The notes under the pieces are model-generated. The model had not been told where the DNA came from and ran no database searches. It saw nothing but the letters and a program-made list of their open reading frames with translations. Below, in pieces: positions 48,794-60,796 of a DNA stretch of 64,000 nt. Source of the DNA: Hyaloscypha bicolor E. Lineage: Eukaryota > Ascomycota > Leotiomycetes > Helotiales > Hyaloscyphaceae. The first letter of the stretch is position 1, and every line of letters begins with the position of its first letter. The position numbers and the translations under genes are program-made. The stretch covers positions 1 to 64,000 of the forward strand of contig NW_020194627.1 of assembly GCF_002865645.1 (NCBI RefSeq), read 5' to 3'.

Positions 48794-50349
48794 TTACCTT
48801 ACCTTCTATATCTGACGAAGACAGCGCCCCTTTCTGATATACCAACACACCCGACCCGAATGCGAAAACTTGAACCACGGTCTCCCCGGTGCAGGGGTTG
48901 GTATGCTGCGGCCCTGTGTCTAGACTCTCTTGCGTCTTGGGGACTGGGTGTTGCCTTTTCGACTGTGTGCTGGAGGGAAGGGAAGGTGGGTTGCAATACA
49001 TATATAGAGAAGGGCGGGCTGGAGGGTGGCGGAGAACGTCTTGTTAGCTGTTCCAAGGGAGTGACGACAGCATGCCTTGGTGCGCTGAACGTTAATTGTT
49101 TGACAATTGGTATTTTGAAAGAGAAGTGCGGGGTTAACTGTTTGAGTGGCACTCCGTTTTCCTGTTGTTGTTGTTGTTGTTATTGTAATTTGGAGAGTAT
49201 CCCCCCCTTCTTCATCCTTTTTTTGGAGGAAGAGGGAAGAGGGGGAGGAAGGGAAGGGGCTTGTCATGCCAGGTCATGCATGGCACGGTCTTCTTCCTCT
49301 GCTCTTCGTGTGTGTGAATGGAAGTCAGGGTGGGGGATGGGTTTTTATGTGCACGTATGCTCTTTCGCTTGTAGAGTGGGAAGGTAAGGGGTTGCGCGGA
49401 AGGAGGGGAGTGGTGAGGAGCGGAACGGTTGGTTTCGAAGCGAAGGTCATGTGCGGTGGGCATGAGTGCGTGTTAGCTTTAACCAGCCTGTAACATTTGC
49501 GGTCTCTTTGAGTCTCCGGAATGTTTCCCTACAATGCGAGAGATCAAGTTATGCGGTTTGTTGAGATTGTTGAGTGAAGAGAGGTTGATGTTAATCATAT
49601 TTGTTGGCAATAACACCCGGAATTTATCTTCTCTAACTAAACGTAGTCCGGATTCAGAGAGCGGCGATGATCGTTGTACGGAGAATGATTCGAAAGAAAT
49701 GTAAGGAGGAAATGAGGGAATTGGAGAGTTCTATTTTTTACTCGCTGCAAATACATAATTGGCTCGGCGGGGAGGCGGATTCAGGTCCTCTTCCACTTAT
49801 CTCCCTTGGGAATCCAGAGGTCTTATAAGAAGATGAAAGTGTGTGTAGTAATTATTATGATGATGACTTGAAATGCGAAATGTGTGGGAAAATAGAGTCA
49901 CAGGTACCCCCTGGTAGCTATTCTCCACGTGCTCGCGCTTACGAGGTTAGGACTGGAGTTGCTCCTAGGGTGCGAAATAGTATACGGCCGTATTATGGTG
50001 GCTGATATTGGGCTCCGTGTATAGTATTAGTCTTCTAATAGGGATTGAGTACCGTGCCTTATTAGGTCCCGTATACTAGTTCACAGTATATACACCGCCC
50101 ACGTGACACATAGGTGATAATTCTTAATAATCCCTCCTATATCCAAATACATAGATTACTTACATACTCTCCTTAATAGATACTAGAGCCGAGGGCTATA
50201 ATCTAATATCCAACTTGGCCCTGGTCGGATAGGAGAGCAATTGCATGTGCTTTGGAAGGTTCTAGTACGAGGTCAAGTCACGTGAAACCCATGCAAAGTG
50301 TAATCGGTGTACTACCAGTAATATCCAGCATTGTTATATGCTGTTTATA
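48794..50349. other. Gene-poor stretch
   Basis: No gene can be supported. The segment 49150-49350 is strongly purine/pyrimidine biased (G-rich on +, with TTG repeats), which produces spurious long frames. Around 49900-50110 there is a promoter/LTR-like stretch with short inverted TAGTATACGG/CCGTATACTA motifs. Confidence 0.45.
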
Positions 50350-50950
50350 CGGCTAGTGATATCAAATATTATCCGATATATTCGCCTGTGCAACAATCCA
50401 AAATAGCTTAGCGGGATCGATTTGGTAGTCCGGCTCGATGAAGTTTTTGTCATCCTCTCCCATCAATCCAAATAATGCATAGACTTTGTCCCTTGGATCG
50501 ATCGCTTCATGAGCCATAGATAGGCGGAAAAGCCTTTTTATTTCCAGACTTCTGGTCTCCTTCCACTCACGCTGTAAGAAAACTAAAGATGCCACATACG
50601 GACCTGGCTCTCTCGACCCTGGCCAGCGAAAATGCGGAACCCGATATCTCGCGCTATTTCTTCTCTCAGAACATAAACTAATTTCGATATTTCTTCCCAC
50701 GCAAACTCTTGTTTTCCCCAACGTGATGTAAGGCTTCTGGACAGGACTGTCTTCTGGATGATCCATACGCGCGAAAACCAAGGCAGGGCAAATATGATCG
50801 CAAGTGCTGCCATCCGGGGATGACCGCTAACTGTCTCTGTGGTTTCTTGGGCAGAAGTAACAGTTAGAGCTTCTGTAAGCATCGGAATGAAGTTGAAGGC
50901 CGCCTGACTAGTCATGGGATCCGGACATGCACCAAGCCAAACAATCGTTT
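50350..50950 (-). pseudogene. HET-domain protein fragment
   Basis: A minus-strand remnant retains the second half of a HET domain: a TIVWLG strand near 50945, PWFSRVWIIQ (about 50760-50790), and DPRDKVYALFGL (about 50470-50505). These are the domain's most conserved motifs. It is truncated at the 5' side by an in-frame TGA just before TIVWLG, shifted by one frame near 50600, and ends soon after the domain at 50362. The missing N-terminal part is not visible upstream. HET proteins trigger heterokaryon-incompatibility cell death; this copy cannot encode a full domain. Confidence 0.8.
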
Positions 50951-51399
50951 TTCAGCATTATCTCAGTATTAATAGTTTAATGAAGCCATTGCCTGATTAT
51001 ACAATAGCGTACTAGCTTGATCGTCCAGTCCAGTTTCTTAATCTTATAGTCTTGTAGAAGTACTAAATAGTGATCTCTGACGTCTCTAAATATTATAGGC
51101 TATGGAAATCCGGGTTTCGATCCCTTCTCGCCTATAGGTCGAGAGTTTTTGTCCCAATTCTCCGCTTCAATCTGGTATCTGGTATAGTAATTCTCTGTTT
51201 CCTTTAGTATAAGCTCGTTAATTATAGGGAAGGCCTAGAAGAAGCTGCTATATTCGTCTCAATTGCTTTATTATTAAACGGGTTAATCTCATCCCAAATG
51301 CCTTTATTGCCGGCTACTTTACGGAGAGTATCGAACTAGTCCGCCTATTACAGGTGCAGTATTCGGGGCTTGGAAAGCAAGGTAGAAGGTCTCTTACGA

Positions 51400-51635
51400 A
51401 GACGATTTAAAGCTAAGGAAGGGAAAACTAGAATACAAGAGGCTGCGAGGGAATATATATACCCCATAATACGCTAGTCCATAAGGGGCTTAGCCTTCTA
51501 AATATCTCGAGTGCATTCCAAGCATGCTTCCCTAGCGAGGCGGCCGCGTTACGTGCGTCTAGGAGGCAACGGGACATGGGCAACCATTAGGTGACTATGT
51601 CAGCTGACAAGGTCAAAAGCTGAATCGTAACACCG
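51400..51635 (-). mobile_element. Possible Ty3/gypsy-type LTR remnant
   Basis: Read on the minus strand, a stretch beginning TGTTACGATTCAGC near 51632 is followed about 130 bases on by a TATATATATTCCC box and a CT-rich segment. This resembles fungal gypsy LTR starts. The dispersed repeat at 51855-52050 lies just upstream in the same direction. No second LTR or coding domain was found. Confidence 0.3.
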
Positions 51636-51854
51636 CCCAGAAACTGCAGTCCTTTAGGACGATAATCTTTACTATAGCTTCCAATATAATTGCGATTGAG
51701 CTTATAGAAACAGTGGACACTGTGGAAATGGTTTCTGTCAATTGGTTAATAACGGAAATGCAAACTGAAGTGTGTATTTCGAAGAAATTAATTGAATAAG
51801 CTCTTGAATGCTCTCTGCGGCGTACTAATAGAAAGCTTATTAGTGCGAGGCCGG

Positions 51855-52050
51855 GCTCATAACTAATGCACGTAAAGATCGCAGAGTAGGGAGTTATATT
51901 AATAGTAAAAGAGTTAATTAAACTAGCTAGAAAAGAGCTCAAGTGAAGTGTAAAGCTCCAGAATATAAGTATACAAATTCTGACTAAGCAGAGCAATTAC
52001 GCTAGCCCGAAATTAGTAATTCTTACTTCAATAGAAAGCTAGTAAGAAAG
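51855..52050 (-). repeat. Dispersed repeat, copy 2 (partner at 1386-1573)
   Basis: The reverse complement matches 1386-1573 with extra C-to-T type differences; this copy is more AT-rich, hence more RIP-affected. See the partner entry for shared blocks. Confidence 0.6.
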
Positions 52051-54132
52051 CGGACGACTTTATTATATATGTCTTATATAGCTTTATATTTCTCTGATCT
52101 AGTATATATAGTAATAAAGGCATTTATTATAATAGCGAAGTCGTTTATTATAGTATATTAGATACGGGCTTTGCATTTAAGGGCTTCTAGCTAGCCAGAG
52201 ATGGCCTTAGAATAGTAGTGCAGGTACAAGCATTACTATCTAATTCGAGACGGGGAGAAGGATTAATATTGAGATCCTTTTGCCTCTTTATAGTGCGGTT
52301 AAGGTTAGAGGGTAATTGAGGTTCCTGCAGGTATGTGAAGTTTGCGTTTTGGCTTCCGGAATGGAAGGAATTCGAGTTTTTGGGGGTGAGAGACGCCATT
52401 ATCACTTATAATGGTGCGCAAAGTACTGGGAAAGATGAAATGAGGTCTAATGAATTGATTGGGATGGTTTTAGTGTGCGCTTAGGGCTTGTAACAAAAGT
52501 TGTCGAGCAAACAGTGAGTTTGGGGAAAATGTTGTAGGTGGTTTTAAAGGAGGGGCAGTTCGCGCGGGCACAATAGATAATAGAGAGGGTTTTAAAAAGG
52601 AGAATATAAAGGAAGGGGGCAAAGGAACGGGCGTTAAAGGCAGCGGAGCGATGTGAGTGGTAAGAGAGAAAGGGACGAGAGCCATGGGCGGCGGCTATAC
52701 GTAGAGGTGACAACCCGCAAGCACAGGGGGGAGGAAGCTATACGTGCGAGTGAGAGCTTAGGGGGCTCTGCGGACGTAGGAGAGATCTTACGGGAGGGCT
52801 TGGCAAAGGGCTCGCAGGGGGAAGAGAGCTGGGAAGGCTTGACGGACGAGGAAGGGAGCTCTACAGGCTTACGAAATGGCTGGGGGGTGCGCGTGGGGCC
52901 GTAGGCCGTAGCTTGCGAGGAGGTAGGGCTTAGGGCTCAGATGTAATGGTTGCCGTTGCCATATTTCATCCCAAATTCTAGCGCATTTCATCACCGACCA
53001 CCCCTCATATAGCGCTCTATCTCTGACTCTTCCTTCCACTCCCCTCCTGCTGTACTATAAAGCTGACTCGTGTCAAGTCTCCACAGGTTAAGGATCGAAA
53101 ACGAAGGCGATCGCCCCCTTTACTGCCACTCCCTCTCAAAAGCGGCCTCGGACGTCCCCTCCAATCCCCCGAATTCATTTCACTACACAAACTCCAAATT
53201 CTCAAACCAACGAAACTATGTCCCTAAAACTCCAGCATCTTACTGGCACCTCCCATCTGCTTCCATCGAACGAGATTCAAAATACCCATTGGCTTATAGG
53301 CAGTGCCACCCACTTTCTGGCCTTTTTACAGAATTTGTGTCCCCAAAAAACCTCCGATCTTAGATCCCTCCGGATTTGCCCTCACGCCGTGTACCAGAAA
53401 ACTGGATTTGGCTAGTTTGGCACCAGCAACTGCAACCGGTAGAGACCCGACAACAAATTTCTCACCTTTTGGTGTCAGCCGGCTATCAATGTCGACCGTT
53501 ACGACCTTCGAGACCCCAATCCTACTATCCCCGGGTATGCCAGCTCCTTTCTCCGAAGTTCCGTGGTCTCTATCATACCCAGGATCCAAATAAATGGTGG
53601 ACGAGAACTCTGGCGTGGACCACTCCCCACCCAGACGAAACCGAACGAGCACAATCGCATCATATTGGTCGAATAATCGAGACAACTCTTGGTATTCTGT
53701 CAGATGGGCCTTGTGACCACTGCCGTGAGACTGGCGCGAGTGTTATATCTACCCTCTCTTTGGTCACCGGCAGATCTCGAAGTGTGGACATGCTTGTATA
53801 CGAGTCGTGTCCAACAAACCAAGGGTGGTTGCAGCTGCACTACGAAGAGGGGTTCTTCGATATCGAGCAGTGCGAGTGGACCTCGCAAGATCCAGTCTCG
53901 TGGAGATAGAAGTTGACCCCGAGACCGATGGCCAGCCCCGTGAATATCCTGACCCCAGTCCCCAAAATAGTCAATCGTTTTCCTGGAACGGTGGGAAAGC
54001 GAGTCCAATTGGGGCGCCCGTAAGTATGGCGACTCTGCCAATCCAAGAGTTTTCGTTGAGTACATGGGCAGAAAGCCGCTTCTGGATTCCAGCTCAGTTG
54101 TTTCTCATTCACTCTCATCAAGCTGTCACAAG
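52051..54132. other. No confident gene; possible eroded coding DNA at 53070-54120
   Basis: Normal-GC sequence without a recognisable family. Overlapping frames occur on both strands at 53326-54120: a + strand frame of 178 codons at 53376-53909, and minus-strand frames of 120 and 121 codons. Neither side splices into a coherent model, and family-D MITE copy 2 begins at the right edge. It may be a decayed gene. Confidence 0.3.
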
Positions 54133-55088
54133 CAGGCTTGGCAGAAATACCTAATTTCTGGTATCGATAGGTATCGATGCCAGAATCGTAAGGTATTGAT
54201 ACTATCGATAAAGTAAGGCTTTCTTTTTCGGCTATTCTTTAGCCCCCGGTATATATACAAAAGGTGGGCAAGACGTACGTCCCTCTGTCCCTTGCTTGTA
54301 ATTGCTTAGGAAGTATATCCTCAAGAACATATATACACTTCCTGTACTTAAGCTATACATATACCTGTACTTAGGGTATACGTATATATATACTCCTGTA
54401 AGGCGCCAAAGGCACCGAATACCGTGCCCCTAGCCTGTTAAGGTCCTCGTATTAGTAGAGAATATAAATGTGCTTTTATATATAGTTATGCCCCGTACTC
54501 CATATCCTATATGCCATAAGGCGCCAAAGGCACCAAACGGGGTATCCCTAGCCTATTAAGGTCCTAATATTAGTAGAGAAATAAGCTTTAGAATTCCCAG
54601 AACTAGTACTCTATCTAGTTAACTTTAGAACCACTTCCCTTATAAGAAAATTTTTAGTAGCATAAATATTCTACTTAATTTAGGCTTTCTATTTAGCTAC
54701 TTATCTTATAATTTAGACTAAAACTAGTCTTAATACGGCTATTTTAAGCAAAAAATAGCTTTTGAGATTTTGATAAGGTTCACTTATAATAAGTATTCTA
54801 ATAAGAGATACGAATATAATACTAAATTCTCTGAATATAAGAGCCATTTTAAAATTAAAATAATATTAACTTTTATTAATAATATTAAGTAATTTCTTTA
54901 ATAGAAAGACTAGAAAATAAAGAAATTATACATTAATATATTATTATATAAATTAAATAATAAATGGAAAAGATAATTTAAGGCTAAGTATTAATTTGGT
55001 ATTAATATGTATTATTCCTTGCGATACCTAAGTAATATCATCTAGTAATAATACCTTATCAATACCAAAAGTATTTTTGCCAAGCCTG
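54133..55088. mobile_element. MITE family D, copy 2, carrying a nested repeat (956 bp)
   Basis: Ends CAGGCTTGGC…GCCAAGCCTG with a perfect 8-bp duplication GTCACAAG at 54125-54132 and 55089-55096. It is inverted relative to copy 1. It is about 350 bp longer because a copy of repeat family R occupies about 54209-54622, replacing roughly 45 bases of the MITE. The remaining core (54625-55010) is AT-rich and matches copy 1. Confidence 0.92.
54209..54622 (+). repeat. Dispersed repeat family R, copy 3 (nested)
   Basis: It starts near AAGTAAGGCTTTC, includes CGGCTATTCTTTAGCCCC and two CTGTAAGGCGCC/AAAGGCACC segments, and ends near CCCAGAACTAGTACTCTATC. It is embedded within MITE family D copy 2, so this copy moved, or was captured, after that MITE inserted. 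Confidence 0.72.
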
Positions 55089-55185
55089 GTCACAAGCAGG
55101 TTGCGGATCTGGAAATAACCTGAAGCACTCGGTTTGTCATGGTATTTAGTTTAGTATTAATAATTACGATTTACAAGATCCATTT

Positions 55186-58100
55186 CTATTCATTTCTGAG
55201 AAATTTCAGGCCATCGTGCTGAACAGCAGCGGTGACTGCTGGGCCAGCTGGTATAATTGGACCTGATCGACTGAAAGCAACGCTACCCTGGGTTGGCAGA
55301 GAATCCAAAGGCGATGTGACCGCAGTCGCAGTCGCATCCACTAGCACAGGTGCTGTCATTGTGGGATAGGCGGTTGGAGTTTTTACCCTGAAGCCGTTAG
55401 TTACCGCAAAACTCCATGCAATATCAAGATGATACGTACCGCATCATTGGTGTCAGTTGAGTGGCGCAGTTTTCTCCAACGCAATCAACGTAGCCTGAAT
55501 TTTCCATCTGCTCGTTCAGCATATCCAATGCATCCTCATGCTCCTGGAGCATGATGTTGTCGGCGAGGTTTTTAAGCTCGCCTGGAGTAAGTCGCCGGGA
55601 GGAGTTACCTGTATCGACAAGAAATTCACTTGGGTCCAGGTCTCGCTTACCAAACGGAGGGCTTTTGTTTCCAATCAGATTCGGGCTCGGTGCTGCTGCC
55701 CATAGAGCAGCATTAGGAGCTCTTCCGTTGCGGGCGAAGTAAGGATCTGTGTTAAGAAGTGCGTATGATGGATCATCAACCAATATCGAAGGCCAGCACT
55801 CGTTTGCACTAAGGCCGTCATCTGCATACTGAGCCAAGGGAACATCTTCCATCTCGAAACTCATCGACATTACTGAAATTTCAGTCAAAACTTGGCAAGA
55901 TAGTGGAATTGTATGCCACTCACCTTTGAGAGTCAGCTCCTTTTCACAGAATGTTGTCACAGCTCCTCTTTTACCCGCTGGTGGGTTCTGAATGCGCTCA
56001 GTACCAGGTACGCAACGGAAAGAAGCGTGCTCAGGGCAGAAACTTCTCCAAAGACTTGCTGCACCGGAGTTGTCCGAGTCGGGGATCAGTCGAATGAGCT
56101 GACCTGGGTCTTCCTGCCAAAAATGCGTCGGCGGCCACTCATCGCGATCACACTTGGAACCTTCGCGTCCTAACCAATCTTTCCATTGGGCGTTGTGTTC
56201 CAATGCCCATTGTTTAATGGCTGGTGTATCCTGTATAAAGTTTCGTGAAGGAACCCATTCCGAGCAGGTTACCGGATTGAACCTAGGATTGTTGGCCACA
56301 CCTATCGCGGATGAGTAACTGGAAGATCGGGGAGTCAGCGATTTCCAAATCAAGAGTAGTTGGAGAGCAAACTGGGAGATTCTTGGTGTACGGGACAATA
56401 TCGGGAGTAGAAATGAGTACATGACGGGAGAGTACAGGAGGAGTAATTGAGATCGGGTAGTATAAATTCATGTGAGCCGATTGTCCTTACTGCCAACAAG
56501 CTTGGGGCCACTTCTTGCCATCGCACACTTTTCCAATTATCTGGTATATCGGAGGATCCTTTATGGCGGTGTAGGATGTTACAGGTTGAAAACAAGGGCC
56601 AGCTCTTTTGTCGAGATCTCTGGCCTGATTGCCACAACTATTGGTTGGGGTACTTGTGCTTGGGGAAGAGTGGCTCGAGGTTGGTGGCCTTGTTTCAGAA
56701 GGCTTTTCGGTGGGCTTATCCATGGACAGAGTATGTTTCTTGCCAAAAACTTTGAATTCAGCTTTACCTTCCTTTTCGATACCTTTGACGCACCCTTCGA
56801 TGATTGCAGGGGTAGCAGCAATTTCTGCAATATCGAGTATCTCTCCAATGATCGGAATGAGGTCTTCCAGCAGCTCAAGTGGCGCAAGAAGGGCAGGGAC
56901 GGCAACTCGACAGAAAGCTTTAGCAGCAACATCGAGCGCTGCCTGCTCTGCTGCTGCTTCCGCCGCGGCCTTAGCGGCATCTTCTGCGTCTTTTTCGAGT
57001 TCTTTCTTTGAAGGGGCAGGCTTGAAGCCTGCACAACAGTAGCTTTGGAGGCCTCCATTGCAAGTCTCTAGGTAACGGGTGAGTCAGTAATTGCAGAGAA
57101 AACACCAACCCAACGCATGTTTCAAGAGAAACTTCTCCCGAGACAGGCTCGATCAGGAAAACTTCTTATCTCCCATCAACTTACGGTCTCCTTTCTTTTT
57201 GTCGTGGTTATTTTTGTTGGTCGTAATTTCAGTCTCGCCGTCTGCACAACCGCTGATGCAGGACAATCCAGCTCCTCGAAATCCACGCCACTGACATTTT
57301 CCCATCGTGGTGCCATCATCACAGCAGACTGACTGGTATTCGCCCTTTGCACAACGAGATGACGTACTCAATTGGCCAGGCTGTCCATTAGTTTCAGTGA
57401 CTTCGTTGCTTCCAGTTGGGCATTTAGAGCCACAAGCAGTGGTACGACAAGTAACGCCAGCTTGCTGATCTGCTGACATTTTTTCAGCAGTGCTTTGCTG
57501 ATCCGATGAGACATTTGCGTCAGGACCAAGCCCGTTAGACGCAGTCTGGTCCACCTGGTCCATGGCCCAGACCATAAGTCCACCCAAACAACGACTGTTC
57601 GCAAAGTCTTTTTTCTGTTTGAATGTATCTGCATCATCATAGGAGACCCATTGATTTGTGTCCCAAGTTATCTTTATACAAAGTCAGCGCCTTGTTATTT
57701 AGTCTAAAGATAGGAGTGAGGACTCCAACTCACCCATTTTACCGCTGCTGTCTTATCCCAAACGGGCTGCAGATTGTTTTGAGAAATGATGTCGTTGATC
57801 TCCTGGTCATCGAGGATACCAGCTGCGTTTGAGCAAGAGCCAGCTTTGGCGGCTCCTGAAAATTGGCAGACGCCATTTGGTATGTTGCAAGAAGGATCTG
57901 ACAACGTGAAGCTGCGTCCATACCTGAGGATCGAGGAGTCAGTTATTTCCTGATTGAGAGTGTTTTAGGAACAGAAGGAGTCATACTCCTGCGAGAGAAA
58001 ATCATAAGGGGTACATGACGGGAGAGTACAGAAAGAGTAAATGAGAACGGGAAGTGGAAATAAGAGGCCCGATCTTCACCTACCAGCCTTGGCCGAGGAC

Positions 58101-59433
58101 CACCATATCGGGAGTGACTCCAGCACGCCACAACAGGTCCATTGCGAGATCGATTTCCGTGAGGTTTGTATGGGGGGCAATATACGGTCCGACGTACTGG
58201 GAAGCTGCATCCCAGACACCGTGTAAATCGTAAGCCATGAGGTTGAACCAATCAATATGTTTTTGAATTCCTAGCAGGTCGAAGTGCTGGAGATACCAGT
58301 ATGAAGTTGGAAGCGTCATGCTGATGCCATATTTAGAGCCGAATGCTTCTCTGAGCTCCTGAGCTAGGAGCACATAGTTTTCCATATCGGCGGGTCCTCC
58401 ACCACGATCATCCGCCCCGGGGTACTCCCAGTCCAGATCAACACCGTCGAATCCGTAGGTGCTCATGTATTTTATGAGGCCTTGAATGAATTTGGCGCGT
58501 TTGGCTTGGGAACTGGCCATATCGCTGAAAGCAGTTTGAGTTGCTCCCGGATCGGTGAAAGACCAACCTCCCACAGAAATCCATGTCTCAAGTCCACTTT
58601 TAGTGCTCTTCAGAGCAGTGAAGCGACTGTACAGCGATGCACCGTTGGCATCCATTGGTGTAATTTGGAAAGTCGAAGGGTCAAAAAAGGAGAAGGCGAA
58701 ATTGATGTGAGTAAAGCCCTGAAGATTCAGGTCTTCTGGAGATACGTTCGAGCACTTGCGGATGTTGGACCAGCTTTCGTAATACCCAATCGTTCGTTTG
58801 GAAGCGCTTTTTCCTCCTCCACAACTGGGCCTATCCACGTCTCCACAGCCACCATATTGCGTGTTGCAACTTGGGTAGACAGGGTCGGCAGGATTTGTCC
58901 AGGTGCAAAATTCGGTGGTCGATCCGCAAAAGCCAAACTCGGAACAGCAGACATTAAGGGGACACTTTTGGGAATCCTGTGGAGCATACGGTCCGCATTC
59001 AGATGTGGCGTTGCAGTTGAATTGACAACCGGTACCACAAGACTTTTTCGAGTACCCACAGACTAGAGTGGATCGCAGAGTCAGCATTACTTCTTCTAGA
59101 CGGGTTTTGAGGAATGATGAGGAAGTCTCAGTGCTTGGGACAGGGCTTGGGAGGAAATCCTGTCTCATAGCTATTGAAACAACCCGGATGAGGAAGAAAT
59201 AACTCAGAGAAACACTTACGGTTGTCACTTCCACAGCAAGCACCGTTTGCACATGGTGTTTGAGAGTTGCAAGTCCCGGTAGGAAGGACGTCTCGCGGCT
59301 CCACAGGAAAGTTTGTTACTCGAGGGCTTAGAGCCTGTCCTCTGACATCAAGTGGAATGCCATGTATAGGGCTGGTTGCTGGGACCAAAGACAGATAGTT
59401 GAGAAGGACAACGATGTAACTGTTTAGATACAT
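55186..59433 (-). CDS. GH18 chitinase with chitin-binding domains (fungal subgroup-C-like)
   Basis: Eight exons read leftwards: 59433-59220, 59062-58084, 57923-57734, 57671-57185, 57067-56491, 56318-55924, 55872-55440, 55387-55186; total 1158 residues. It has an N-terminal signal peptide, then two Cys-rich chitin-binding (CBM18-like) modules (about 55-88 and 94-124). The GH18 barrel has the catalytic DGVDLDWE at 277-284 (acid Glu284), SVGGW upstream and MAYD downstream, so it should cleave chitin. A second Cys-rich stretch (about 520-640) follows, then a long C-terminal region of unknown function. The layout resembles the large class V/subgroup C chitinases related to the yeast killer-toxin alpha subunit; I see no LysM module. 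Introns 2 and 5 share sequence (see the introner-like entries). Confidence 0.9.
56319..56490 (-). other. Introner-like intron A (chitinase intron 5)
   Basis: A 172-nt GT-AG intron. It shares GTACTCTCCCGTCATGTAC with flanking pyrimidine-rich sequence, and a 3' segment (GGAAATCGCTGACTCCCCGATC), with the intron at 57924-58083. Identity in the first block is about 36 of 41 bases, in sequence that should drift freely. Confidence 0.75.
57924..58083 (-). other. Introner-like intron B (chitinase intron 2)
   Basis: A 160-nt intron matching 56319-56490 in the central block and around the branch point and acceptor (CTGACTCCTCGATC). Intron 1 (59063-59219) shares only the 3' end (GCTGACTCTGCGATC), a weaker third member. 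Confidence 0.75.
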
Positions 59434-59800
59434 GGTCTAAAAATCGGAAGAAAGAATGGACGCTGTGTTGGACGCAGCTGTACATCAAAAGAGTGACGAA
59501 GGTACTTGAGAAGAAAGATTTAAACCCGAAAGAAATGATGCAACTTCATGAATGACAAGGCATGGCGGGCAAAATATTGTGAGCTGTACAAGTAGGGCGG
59601 GGGAGTAACATCTTACGGTAAGAAATTTCCATCTTTCAGTCCTACATCTTGAGCACAATTGCCATAAATTAGTGTGGCGTGAATTGCATACAGATACGAA
59701 GGGCAATTTAAGCTTGAAGCTGCTTCTTTCGAGAGAAATAAGATTTTTCATGCCGGAAGTTACATGGTTTCCTTGCTGCCTTGTCCTTTGTAGGGATTAA
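59434..59800. promoter_or_regulatory. Upstream region of the chitinase gene
   Basis: Between the chitinase start and a MITE. A minus-strand frame at 59485-59751 has no motif. No specific regulatory site recognised. Confidence 0.4.
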
Positions 59801-60415
59801 CTCCTACACTGGGTTACTCCAGGGGACCGAGCGTAATTGCGCGATTCCACCGGAAGCGATTGCTCTAGCGCCAAAAATAGGTGCGGCGCCAATCCTCAGA
59901 CATCAAATCACGCAAACTATGCTCCTTTTAGAATTGCTAATATAAAATCGAATTGCAACCAAAAAGCAAAGCCATATATAACCACCCAAAAACAGACTTT
60001 TATATAATATATATAAATATTTAAAGGATTAATATTACTACCGGAATTAAGCTATTAAAGCTTTGCTAATCTCTTACGCCTTTCTTTGCCTCGAAAGCTC
60101 TTTACTCTCAAAGAAATTATCTTTACTACTTTCGTTTAGCTTATCGGGCCGGCGGAGTGGCATATTAAGTTGCTACGCCTCCCATAATATCGTTGAAATT
60201 AGTATTAAAATTTGGGGAATTAATATGTAAATGATTATACTTTTAATAGACCTCAGATATTAAAAAAATTATGAATTTTCATATTAATTGCAGCAAAATG
60301 GGACAATTTTTGGGGGTAGATAGCAAGTGCAACGTCCAAATTCGCTTATTAATCAGTGAAGCCCTGTAGGCTCTAAACGATACGCTTGGTCCCCTGTAGT
60401 AACCCAGTGTAGGAG
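59801..60415. mobile_element. MITE family E, TTAA-flanked (615 bp)
   Basis: Terminal inverted repeats CTCCTACACTGGGTTACT, extending about 32 bases with one or two mismatches, and TTAA on both sides (59797-59800, 60416-60419). TTAA duplications are characteristic of piggyBac-type elements; a TA duplication of a Tc1/mariner element cannot be excluded because TTAA contains TA. The interior is AT-rich and non-coding. Confidence 0.85.
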
Positions 60416-60419
60416 TTAA

Positions 60420-60796
60420 GCGAGAAGGCTTCGGCTATCGTAGACGGAAATTGAATGACAGTGGCAATTGTGGATCGAGTACCTCCGTACATCCGCCTTA
60501 CTCGCTGTGCCACACATGAACATAGTGAGCTAGCTATTTTGCAATAGGCAGGTGAACTTCGTCTCAATTACATCCCCCTTACCATAATGAATGAACGTTC
60601 ACCAAGATCGCTTTAGCCATTAGGTAAGGCGTTGATGGGAATAAGCCAGATCTGGCAGGAGTCTGGGTGGGGTTTTATGATGAGAGGCATATTTTGATAA
60701 TTGTCGTCTTGGCGAAATCTTCAGCATGAATCATCTACAGCAGCAATTAATATTATCCCTTTGTCTGGCAAGACATGGTCCGTACTAGCAAGGGGG
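60420..60796. other. No gene recognised
   Basis: Short intergenic stretch between MITE family E and the hairpin; no motif or supportable frame. Confidence 0.4.

Noticed and set aside
51110..51140. tRNA-like T-arm sequence (GGGTTTCGATCCC)
   Set aside because: The base before the T-loop is wrong and no cloverleaf or A box could be built.
51613..51996. Hydrophobic 127-codon minus-strand frame
   Set aside because: It overlaps a RIP-affected dispersed repeat; hydrophobicity follows from AT-rich codons.
53376..53909. 178-codon + strand frame
   Set aside because: Opposing minus-strand frames of similar quality overlap; no family recognised, so strand and reality are undecided.
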